Part shown: piece after piece, positions 1 through 5,321 of the stretch
Position numbering within the stretch: position 1 is the stretch's first letter
Layout: the number at the start of each line of letters is the position of its first letter
NCBI GenBank assembly: GCA_964564785.1
Contig: CAZMCT010000178.1
Span: 1-5,321, forward strand
Length of the DNA stretch: 5,321 bases
Source: CAZMCT01 sp964564785
GTDB taxonomy: Bacteria; Planctomycetota; Phycisphaerae; UBA1845; Fen-1342
Direction of reading: 5' to 3'
Position numbers and translations under genes: made by a program
Notes under the pieces: generated by a model
Told to the model about the DNA's origin: nothing
The model's input: the letters and a program-made list of their open reading frames with translations, nothing else
Database searches by the model: none

Positions 1-2852
1 CAGCGCCTCGTCCGACCCGCAACCCCGGTCCGGCCGCCCCCGCCGATCGGCCGCCGGCCGCTGCCCGCGCGGAGTGGACGCAGCTCTCGCTGTCGACCTG
101 CGGCGTCGACCGCTTTCTGGCGGCGCACCCGGCCGCCAACGGCCAAGGCGTGGTCATCGCGGTCATGGACACGGGAGTGGACCCGTCGATTCCAGGCCTG
201 ACGCGGACGCCGGCGGGCGAGGTCAAGGTCATCGACGTGCAGGATTTCACGGGCGACGGGGACGTTGAGCTGGAGCGGGTCCGGCTGAGCGACGAGGGGA
301 ACATCGTGCGCCGCGACGAGGAGGGCACGCCCACGATCTACACGCCGCCGCAGCTCGCGGCGGAGGTCCGCGGCGGCGAAGCGCGGCGCTGGTGGTTCGG
401 GACGTTCGACGAGTCGCTGTTCGTGAACGCCGACCAGGCGGACCTCAACGGGAACGAAACGACCGACGACGAGTTTCCGGTGCTGGTCACCGCGCTGGAG
501 GGCGACGGCGACGACCAGGCGCTCGCGTTCGTCGACACGAATCTGGACCGCAGTTTCGCCGACGAGGAGCCGCTGCGGAATTACAAACTGGAGTTCGACA
601 CGTTCACCTTCCGCACGAACAAGCCCGAGGCGGAGATCGAACCCGTCACGTTCGCGGTGAACATTTTTCTGCGGCAGGAGAAGATTGTTTTTCACTTCGA
701 CAACGGCGCGCACGGCACGCACGTGGCCGGCATCGCCGCCGGCTACCGCATCAACAACCAGGCGGGGTTTGATGGCGTGGCCCCGGGTGCCAAGGTGATG
801 AGCCTCAAGATCGGCCACGGCGGTCTGGGCGGAATCAGCGTGACCGAGAGCATCATCCGGGCCCTGCGCTATGCGGCCCGCTTCGCCGAGGAGCGCGGCG
901 TGCCGGTGGTCTGCAACCTCTCGTTCGGCGTCGAGTCGGAGATCGAGGGCAATTCCGAGATCGACCGCGAAATCGACAAGCTGCTGCGGGCCAACCCGGG
1001 CGTCGTCTTCTGCACCTCGGCCGGCAACTCGGGCCCGGGCCTGTCCACGATCGGCACACCCGCCGCCGCCAGCGAGGCGATCACCGTCGGAGCGCTGATG
1101 GCCGCCGACACCGGCCGCGATGTCGCGGGCTTCACGCTGTCCGGCCCGGTGGTGACGACGTTCAGCTCGCGGGGCGGCGAGCTGGACAAGCCCGACCTCG
1201 CCACGCCGGGCTGGTCGACCTCGACCGTACCGCGGTGGGTTCGCGGGGGCGACTTCTGGTCGGGCACGAGCATGGCCAGCCCCTACGCGGCCGGTCTGGT
1301 CGCGTGCCTGATCAGCCACGTCCGGCAGCAGGACCCCGCCGCCCAGGTCCGCGGCGCGGACGTGAAGCGGGCCCTGTGGCTGTCGAGCCGGCCGGTGGAG
1401 GGCGCGACGGCGCTGGACCAGGGCTTCGGGGTGCCGGATCTCGGCCAGGCGGCCGAGCTGCTGCCGCGGATTCTGGCCGCGGCCAAGGACGACCCGGTGC
1501 TGAGCTACTCGATCAGCACGCCCTCGCCGTACGGGTACAAGGGCAAGAGCCGGGCCGCATACTGGCGAGCCACGTGGTTTCCGAACGAGGATCGCCAGAC
1601 GTTCACGATCGAGCCGGTCTTTGCCCCGACCATCGACGCGTCGGTGCGGGCGAGCTTCACGCGGCAGTTCGAGCTGCGCTCCACGGCCGCCTGGTGCCGC
1701 GTTCCGCAGAATACGATCTACCTCCACGCCGAGCAGAGCGCCCGGGCGTTCGTTGAATATGACGCGACACAGCTCACCGAGCCCGGGCTGCACGTCGGTG
1801 TGGTCGAGGCGCTGGCCGACGGCCTCGTCGCCTTCCGGTTGCTCAACACGATCATCGTGCCCTACCGCTTCACGGCCGAGGACAACTTCACGCGGACCTT
1901 CCGGGATCGTACGGTGAAGGGCTGGACAGCCGACCGCTATTTCGTCGCGGTGCCGCCGGGCGCCTCGGCGATGCAGATCACGCTCACGGCACCGGAGGGC
2001 CGCAGCTCGCGGGCGGGCATGCCGCTGATCTTCAACCCGCTGGGCGCCTCGTACGGGGGCGCCAAGCGGCTCGACAGCGACAACGGCCAGCGCGAGGTCG
2101 AGTGGAGCATCGGCGACGACCTGATCCCGGGTGTGTGGGAGATCCCGATCGTGGCCGACCGGCCCGACAAACAGTGGCCGTATGAGCTGCGGGTGCAGTT
2201 CTTCGGCCTGCACGCGCAGCCCCGGGCGCTGACCGGCGGGCCGGCCAGCCGACCGAAGGGCAAGCTGACCGTCACGAACATGTTCGAGAAACCCGTCGCG
2301 GCCACGGCCGACGGCCAGATCGAAGGCCTGCGCCTGGAGAAGAAGGACAAGTTCAAAGGGCTGAAGGACGAGCTGACGCACTCGCTCGCGGTGGACGAGC
2401 GCTGCAACCGGCTGCGTCTGGACCTGGAGATGACGCCGGAAGACTACGCGCAAACCACCGACATCGCGGTGCTGGTGAAAGACGGCGACGGCGAGGCGGT
2501 GTACAAGTCGGCGTTTGAAGGCCGACGGCATGAGGCGACGTTCAGCACGGACGGCAAGAAATCTCTCGAACTGGTGATCCACGCCGGGTTCGCGACGGCC
2601 GATTCGGAGCGCGAGACGCCGATCACCGTGAAGATCGATCAGCTCTTCGAGTCGCCGGTCGCGGTCAAGGTCAGCCAGGACGGCGAGTCGAACCTGACAC
2701 TGATTCCGGGCGTGCCGCTCCAGCTCGAGTATTCCACGAGCGAGAAGATCGAGGACATTCCCAGCGGGCAGAAGCCGGTCGGCTACCTCCGGTTCCGCGA
2801 GCGGAGCAGCAACGACGTGCTGCTGCGCGTGCCGCTGCACGCGGGTGGGTGA
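1..2852 (+). CDS. TPP II-like subtilisin-family serine peptidase (S8), 5' end off window
   Basis: The frame is open from codon position 3 to the TGA at 2850-2852, giving 949 visible residues; the real start is off the left edge. A GTG at 150 cannot be the start, because the catalytic Asp motif and the conserved strand before it would be cut (AANGQGVVIAVMDTGVDP spans it). Numbered from that GTG: Asp7 (168-170) in VMDTGVD, His188 (711-713) in HGTHVAG, oxyanion Asn293 (1026-1028) in SAGNSGPG, and Ser374 (1269-1271) in SGTSMASP. The 181-residue Asp-His gap, the 186-residue His-Ser gap (human TPP II: 220 and 185, from memory) and motifs such as VIDVQDFTGDGDV and PLRNYK point to the tripeptidyl-peptidase II branch. 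Residues from about 430 onward look like the beta-rich TPP II domain (WCRVP, GLHVGVVEAL). A Pro/Ala-rich stretch precedes the domain, so a signal peptide may lie upstream. Likely role: peptide or protein degradation. True tripeptidyl release is uncertain because the N-terminus-binding Glu residues are displaced. Confidence 0.93.
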   Translation, partial: APRPTRNPGPAAPADRPPAAARAEWTQLSLSTCGVDRFLAAHPAANGQGVVIAVMDTGVDPSIPGLTRTPAGEVKVIDVQDFTGDGDVELERVRLSDEGNIVRRDEEGTPTIYTPPQLAAEVRGGEARRWWFGTFDESLFVNADQADLNGNETTDDEFPVLVTALEGDGDDQALAFVDTNLDRSFADEEPLRNYKLEFDTFTFRTNKPEAEIEPVTFAVNIFLRQEKIVFHFDNGAHGTHVAGIAAGYRINNQAGFDGVAPGAKVMSLKIGHGGLGGISVTESIIRALRYAARFAEERGVPVVCNLSFGVESEIEGNSEIDREIDKLLRANPGVVFCTSAGNSGPGLSTIGTPAAASEAITVGALMAADTGRDVAGFTLSGPVVTTFSSRGGELDKPDLATPGWSTSTVPRWVRGGDFWSGTSMASPYAAGLVACLISHVRQQDPAAQVRGADVKRALWLSSRPVEGATALDQGFGVPDLGQAAELLPRILAAAKDDPVLSYSISTPSPYGYKGKSRAAYWRATWFPNEDRQTFTIEPVFAPTIDASVRASFTRQFELRSTAAWCRVPQNTIYLHAEQSARAFVEYDATQLTEPGLHVGVVEALADGLVAFRLLNTIIVPYRFTAEDNFTRTFRDRTVKGWTADRYFVAVPPGASAMQITLTAPEGRSSRAGMPLIFNPLGASYGGAKRLDSDNGQREVEWSIGDDLIPGVWEIPIVADRPDKQWPYELRVQFFGLHAQPRALTGGPASRPKGKLTVTNMFEKPVAATADGQIEGLRLEKKDKFKGLKDELTHSLAVDERCNRLRLDLEMTPEDYAQTTDIAVLVKDGDGEAVYKSAFEGRRHEATFSTDGKKSLELVIHAGFATADSERETPITVKIDQLFESPVAVKVSQDGESNLTLIPGVPLQLEYSTSEKIEDIPSGQKPVGYLRFRERSSNDVLLRVPLHAGG

Positions 2853-2897
2853 GCGCTCGCGGCGGAGTGCGGCGGCTTGCGCGACGGCGGGCGCGCG

Positions 2898-3023
2898 TGT
2901 CATGCCGAGCGAGGTCGCCGCGGCGACCGACGAAGGATCTGGCCACGGATGCAGCGGGCTCCTCAGCGCGGGATTCCGCTCTGCGTGGCCAACGTCCTCG
3001 TCGCTCCACGCTGCGGAATGACA
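2898..3023. repeat. Imperfect inverted-repeat element (MITE/REP-like intergenic repeat)
   Basis: The ends are inverted: TGTCATGCCGAGCG at 2898-2911 faces a right end whose reverse complement begins TGTCATTCCGCAGCG (3009-3023). The arms keep pairing inward: TGTCAT (2898-2903) with ATGACA (3018-3023), CGACGA (2928-2933) with TCGTCG (2998-3003), GGA (2935-2937) with TCC (2995-2997), and TGGCCACG (2940-2947) with CGTGGCCA (2984-2991). The tip has a shorter GCAG...CTGC pairing. The whole unit can fold into one long hairpin with internal bulges. It begins 45 bases after the peptidase stop, so it may also end that transcript. The TGTCAT...CGAAGGATCT style resembles intergenic repeats I have seen in several GC-rich environmental bacterial phyla. 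Only one copy lies in this window, so dispersal cannot be shown here. Confidence 0.65.
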
Positions 3024-3078
3024 GGCGCTTGCGCTCCGCGGGACGACACGCCGTTGCGACCCGTTCACAGCCCCGCGT

Positions 3079-3107
3079 TTGACGCCCGCCGCGGTCGGGT
3101 CTATGCT
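3079..3107 (+). promoter_or_regulatory. Predicted sigma70-type promoter of glutamate dehydrogenase gene
   Basis: The -35 box is TTGACG (3079-3084, five of six consensus bases) and the -10 box is TATGCT (3102-3107, four of six), separated by an optimal 17-base spacer. Transcription would start near 3114, giving a leader of about 59 bases before the ATG at 3173. The match stands out in very GC-rich DNA, sits between the repeat element and the gene, and faces the right way. It implies that the dehydrogenase is transcribed independently of the peptidase. Confidence 0.6.
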
Positions 3108-3123
3108 GCGCGGTCCGTCTGTT

Positions 3124-3143
3124 CCGGCGTCATGCGCCGCCGG
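3124..3143 (+). other. GC-rich hairpin in the dehydrogenase leader
   Basis: CCGGCG (3124-3129) can pair with CGCCGG (3138-3143) around an 8-base loop, within the predicted leader and 11 bases before the Shine-Dalgarno sequence. No U-tract follows, so it is not a standard attenuator. No known riboswitch is recognised. In DNA this rich in G and C, a 6-bp stem may occur by chance. Confidence 0.25.
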
Positions 3144-3154
3144 CTCCGGACGAT

Positions 3155-3162
3155 GGTGAGGG
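3155..3162 (+). promoter_or_regulatory. Ribosome binding site of glutamate dehydrogenase
   Basis: GGTGAGGG contains a GAGG core and ends 10 bases before the ATG at 3173. It supports that ATG as the start. The protein then begins with a normal N-terminus for the family. Confidence 0.6.
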
Positions 3163-3172
3163 CATTGCTGCC

Positions 3173-4459
3173 ATGAGTACCCGGCCGTTCAACCCATTCC
3201 AGATGGCTCAGCAGCAGTTCGACCGGATCGCCGAATCGCTGGGGCTCGACCAGGCGACCAGGGACCTGCTGCGACAGCCGGCCCGCGAGTATCACTTCAG
3301 TCTGCCGATCCGCATGGACGATGGGAGCTTCAAGGTCTTTCGCGGCTTCCGCGTGCAGCACAACGACGCGCGCGGGCCGGGCAAGGGCGGAATCCGCTTC
3401 CATCCGCAGGAGACGGTCGACACGGTGCGGGCCCTGGCGATGTGGATGACGTGGAAGTGCGCGGTCGTGAACATCCCGCTGGGCGGCAGCAAGGGCGGGG
3501 TGGTCTGCTCGCCCCACAGCCTGAGCATGCTCGAGCAGGAGCGGCTGTGCCGGGCCTGGGTGCGGGCCGTGGCGCGGAACGTCGGCCCGGTGCTGGACGT
3601 ACCGGCCCCGGACGTGATGACGAACTCACAGCACATGCTCTGGATGCTCGACGAGTTCGAGCAGATTCACGGCGGCAAGTACCCCGGCTTCATCACCGGC
3701 AAGCCGGTCGGGATGGGCGGCTCGCTCGGTCGCACCGAGGCGACCGGCTACGGCGTCGTCTTCACCATGCGTGAGGCGATGAAGGAGCTGAACATCAAGC
3801 CGCAGGAGACGATCGCGGCCGTGCAGGGCTTCGGCAACGTCGCCCAGTACGCGATCGAACTGTACCAGCAGCTCGGCGGCCGGGTGGTGTGCGTCTCGTG
3901 CTGGGACGAACAGGACCAGCAGGCCTACACGTTCCGCAAGAAGGACGGGATCGACCTCGCCGCCCTGCGGCGGATCGCCGACCGCTTCGGCACCATCGAC
4001 AAGAAGAAGGCGGCCGAGCTGGGCTACGAGCAGTTGCCGGGCGAGGCCTGGATCGAGCAGGAAGTCGACGTGCTGATCCCGGCGGCGCTCGAGCACTCCG
4101 TGACGGCCGATAACGTCGGCCGGATCAGCAAGCGGGTGAAGCTGATCGCCGAGGGGGCGAACGGCCCGACGACGCCCGAGGCCGACCATGTGCTGCACGA
4201 GCGCGGGATCTTCGTGATCCCCGACTTCCTGGCCAACGCGGGCGGCGTGACGTGCAGCTACCTCGAGCAGGTCCAGAGCAACATGAACTACTACTGGGAG
4301 AAGGCGGAGGTCCTGGGCAAGCTGGACCTGATGATGACCAGCGCGTTCATCGACGTCAGTGAGCGGGCGCGGCAGCGCAAGCTGTACATGCGCGACGCGG
4401 CATACGAGATCGCGATCGCGCGCGTGGCCCAGGCGTGCAAGGACCGGGGGTGGGTGTAA
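3173..4459 (+). CDS. gdhA: Glutamate dehydrogenase (Glu/Leu/Phe/Val dehydrogenase family)
   Basis: This is a complete 428-residue protein, the usual size of the small hexameric glutamate dehydrogenases. It interconverts glutamate with 2-oxoglutarate and ammonium using NAD(P), linking nitrogen assimilation to the TCA cycle in the cytoplasm. The N-terminal substrate domain carries GPGKGGIRFHP (Lys71), Lys95 in WKCAVVN, the catalytic Lys107 in PLGGSKGG and the catalytic Asp147 in VPAPDVMTN. The Rossmann domain has GFGNVA at 219-224, followed by AEGANGPTTPEAD and PDFLANAGGVTCSYLE, with Ser362. Compared from memory with the Clostridium symbiosum enzyme, Lys89, Lys113, Lys125, Asp165 and Ser380 all map at a constant offset of 18, so glutamate rather than Leu, Phe or Val is the expected substrate. 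Cofactor choice is unclear: after the second Rossmann strand the sequence is VSCWDEQ, where many relatives have VSDS. The gene has its own promoter and Shine-Dalgarno sequence. The symbol is generic; gudB or rocG are other names used for this family. Confidence 0.96.
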   Translation: MSTRPFNPFQMAQQQFDRIAESLGLDQATRDLLRQPAREYHFSLPIRMDDGSFKVFRGFRVQHNDARGPGKGGIRFHPQETVDTVRALAMWMTWKCAVVNIPLGGSKGGVVCSPHSLSMLEQERLCRAWVRAVARNVGPVLDVPAPDVMTNSQHMLWMLDEFEQIHGGKYPGFITGKPVGMGGSLGRTEATGYGVVFTMREAMKELNIKPQETIAAVQGFGNVAQYAIELYQQLGGRVVCVSCWDEQDQQAYTFRKKDGIDLAALRRIADRFGTIDKKKAAELGYEQLPGEAWIEQEVDVLIPAALEHSVTADNVGRISKRVKLIAEGANGPTTPEADHVLHERGIFVIPDFLANAGGVTCSYLEQVQSNMNYYWEKAEVLGKLDLMMTSAFIDVSERARQRKLYMRDAAYEIAIARVAQACKDRGWV

Positions 4460-4495
4460 GCGGGGCGACGGCTGTTTGTCCGACACGAACCGAAA

Positions 4496-4512
4496 CGGCG
4501 CGGAGGGCGCCG
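4496..4512. terminator. GC hairpin 3' of glutamate dehydrogenase, possible terminator
   Basis: CGGCGC (4496-4501) and GCGCCG (4507-4512) form a perfect 6-bp stem around a 5-base loop, 36 bases after the dehydrogenase stop. No T-run follows, so it does not meet the standard intrinsic-terminator pattern. Position is the main support. Confidence 0.25.
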
Positions 4513-4647
4513 CGGGCCGCACGGAAGACGGACGCCCAAGCGCACGCACCCGGGCGATGCTTCCGCGGGCGCAGCGACGAGCACGCTAACCACGGGGGAC
4601 GGGATGTTGCCGGCCGCGCGCGGGGTTGGTCGCCGGAGTGGGTGTCG

Positions 4648-4667
4648 CGGCTCTCGGGCGCGAGCCG
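4648..4667. terminator. GC hairpin 3' of adaptor gene, possible terminator
   Basis: CGGCTC (4648-4653) and GAGCCG (4662-4667) pair perfectly around an 8-base loop. On the - strand this lies just over 30 bases beyond the adaptor stop codon. It has no T-run on either strand. It lies between convergent genes, where a terminator working in both directions would be useful. The rest of the 4460-4699 gap shows nothing I can interpret. Confidence 0.25.
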
Positions 4668-4699
4668 TTGGCGGATGAGCTCCGAGGGACGTCGTCGGT

Positions 4700-5321
4700 T
4701 CACCCGAGCGGGGGGCCCCCCTCGAGAAACTGGACTTGAGCGGCCCCTTCGACGCGGAGGAACTCGTCGGGCTGCTCGATCCGCACCTTCACCTGCACGG
4801 TGGCCTTGGCGTAGTTCGCGCCCGGGTCGATCCACAGCACGTACCCTTCGTAGCGCCGGTCCTTGTACGCGTCGGGCACGATCGTGCAGCGCATGCCGGG
4901 GCGCAGCCGGCCAATGTCCAGCTCGCTGACGTCGACCTCGACCCGCAGCTTGTCCATGTCGGCGATGGTCGCGAATTGCGAGTTGGCCATCGCGCCGCGG
5001 CCGCCTTCGGCCGCGACGAAATCGCCGACCTCCACGTTGCGCTCGAGGATGACGCCGCCGATTGGGGCCAGCACCTCGCAGTCACGGAACACTTTCTCCG
5101 CGTAGGTCAGATTGGCCTCGGCCGCCGTCACCGCAGCCCGCGCCTCATCGAGCGCCCGGCGGGCGTCGGCGAATTCGAGGTCGGAGGACTGCTGCGACTC
5201 GTACAGCCGCGCCACGCGGGCGTAGTTGACTTCCTGAAACGCGGCATTGGCCCGGGCCCGCGCGAGCTGGGGGGCGGCCTCGTCGCGCCGGGCCCGCGGT
5301 CCCTCCTGGTCGAGTCGGGCC
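4700..5321 (-). CDS. HlyD/RND-type periplasmic adaptor (membrane fusion protein), 5' end off window
   Basis: The - strand frame is open from the right edge to a TGA at 4702-4700, giving 206 visible residues without the N-terminus. Such adaptors sit in the inner membrane or periplasm and connect an RND or ABC exporter to a TolC-like outer-membrane channel. Residues 1-80 are an Ala/Arg/Glu-rich helical segment, the second arm of the alpha-hairpin (ANAAFQEVNYARVARLYESQ, DARRALDEARAAV). Next is the returning half of the lipoyl domain (CEVLAPIGGVILERNVEVGD, 81-100). A beta-barrel domain follows (LRVEVDVSELDIGRLRPGM, about 125-200). A GTG at 5215 would start the protein inside the helical hairpin, so it is not the true start. 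The protein ends only six residues after FLE, so the membrane-proximal domain of RND adaptors is absent. This may be natural for the subfamily or reflect a frameshift at the G6C6 tract. The transporter partner is not in the window; it may lie upstream, or elsewhere. Confidence 0.88.
   Translation of the reverse strand, partial: ARLDQEGPRARRDEAAPQLARARANAAFQEVNYARVARLYESQQSSDLEFADARRALDEARAAVTAAEANLTYAEKVFRDCEVLAPIGGVILERNVEVGDFVAAEGGRGAMANSQFATIADMDKLRVEVDVSELDIGRLRPGMRCTIVPDAYKDRRYEGYVLWIDPGANYAKATVQVKVRIEQPDEFLRVEGAAQVQFLEGGPPLG
4710..4721. other. G6C6 homopolymer palindrome inside the 3' end of the adaptor gene
   Basis: Six G residues are followed directly by six C residues, forming a perfect 12-bp palindrome. 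It lies within the last six codons of the adaptor. Runs like this are prone to replication slippage and to sequencing or assembly error, so the reading frame at the C-terminus should be treated with caution. Confidence 0.6.

Noticed and set aside
74..268. Small + strand frame in the 5' part of the peptidase region
   Set aside because: It overlaps the clearly conserved catalytic Asp region in a different frame, and its Arg/Gly-rich translation carries no motif.
441..476. Possible dockerin-type module suggested by DLNGNETTDDEF
   Set aside because: There is no second paired dockerin repeat with the usual helix pattern, and the segment lies inside the peptidase catalytic domain, not at a terminus. 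It is treated as an acidic loop of the insert.
2877..3176. Small + strand frame whose stop overlaps the dehydrogenase ATG
   Set aside because: It runs through the inverted repeat and the promoter, is rich in Arg, Ala and Cys without any domain, and has no convincing ribosome binding site. The ATGA overlap is chance.
3626..4549. Long - strand open frame (307 codons) opposite glutamate dehydrogenase
   Set aside because: It is the mirror of a strongly conserved gene in GC-rich DNA, where antisense frames stay open because stop codons are rare. Its composition (Leu, Arg, Val, His, Asp rich, no motif) follows from the sense codons.
4356..4835. - strand frame overlapping the adaptor 3' end and the convergent gap, tested as a frameshifted continuation of the adaptor
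   Set aside because: Its translation after the G6C6 tract is Arg/Pro/Ser rich with no beta-strand pattern or adaptor membrane-proximal motif. It also runs on into the antisense of the dehydrogenase.
4435..4929. + strand frame across the convergent gap and into the antisense of the adaptor
   Set aside because: It starts inside the dehydrogenase gene in another frame and is Arg/Gly/Ala rich with no domain, as expected for noise in this base composition.

Overview
The window is GC-rich bacterial DNA, with codon third positions almost always G or C. It holds three genes, two of them cut by the window edges. From left to right: the 3' part of a large subtilase related to eukaryotic tripeptidyl-peptidase II (TPP II) on the + strand; a complete hexameric-type glutamate dehydrogenase on the + strand; and the 3' part of a HlyD/RND-type periplasmic adaptor on the - strand. 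The adaptor implies a Gram-negative (diderm) cell. High GC, a bacterial TPP II homologue and the style of the intergenic repeat would fit Planctomycetota or a neighbouring phylum, but this is an inference and nothing here fixes the taxonomy.

Region 1-2852 is the TPP II-like peptidase. Its frame is open from the first complete codon (position 3), so the true start lies off the left edge. The catalytic Asp, His, Asn and Ser are all present. The Asp-His spacing is very long and the His-Ser spacing matches human TPP II almost exactly. The C-terminal helical domain of the eukaryotic enzyme is missing, and the two Glu residues that grip the substrate N-terminus in the human enzyme are not at the aligned positions.

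Region 2853-3172 (320 bp) has no gene. It contains a roughly 126-bp imperfect inverted-repeat element (2898-3023) that looks like a dispersed intergenic repeat or MITE. After it come a good sigma70-type promoter (3079-3107), a short leader with a GC hairpin, and a Shine-Dalgarno sequence for the next gene.

Region 3173-4459 encodes glutamate dehydrogenase, with every expected catalytic and glutamate-specificity residue in register. Region 4460-4699 (240 bp) separates it from the convergent adaptor gene; it holds only GC-rich hairpins that may end transcription from both sides. Region 4700-5321 encodes the adaptor, which stops soon after its beta-barrel domain, next to a G6C6 tract.

The three genes do not form an obvious operon or pathway: the first two share a strand but are separated by the repeat and a promoter, and the third is convergent. 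I see no tRNA, rRNA, CRISPR array, insertion sequence or phage gene. The most interesting items are the bacterial TPP II homologue and the inverted-repeat element.
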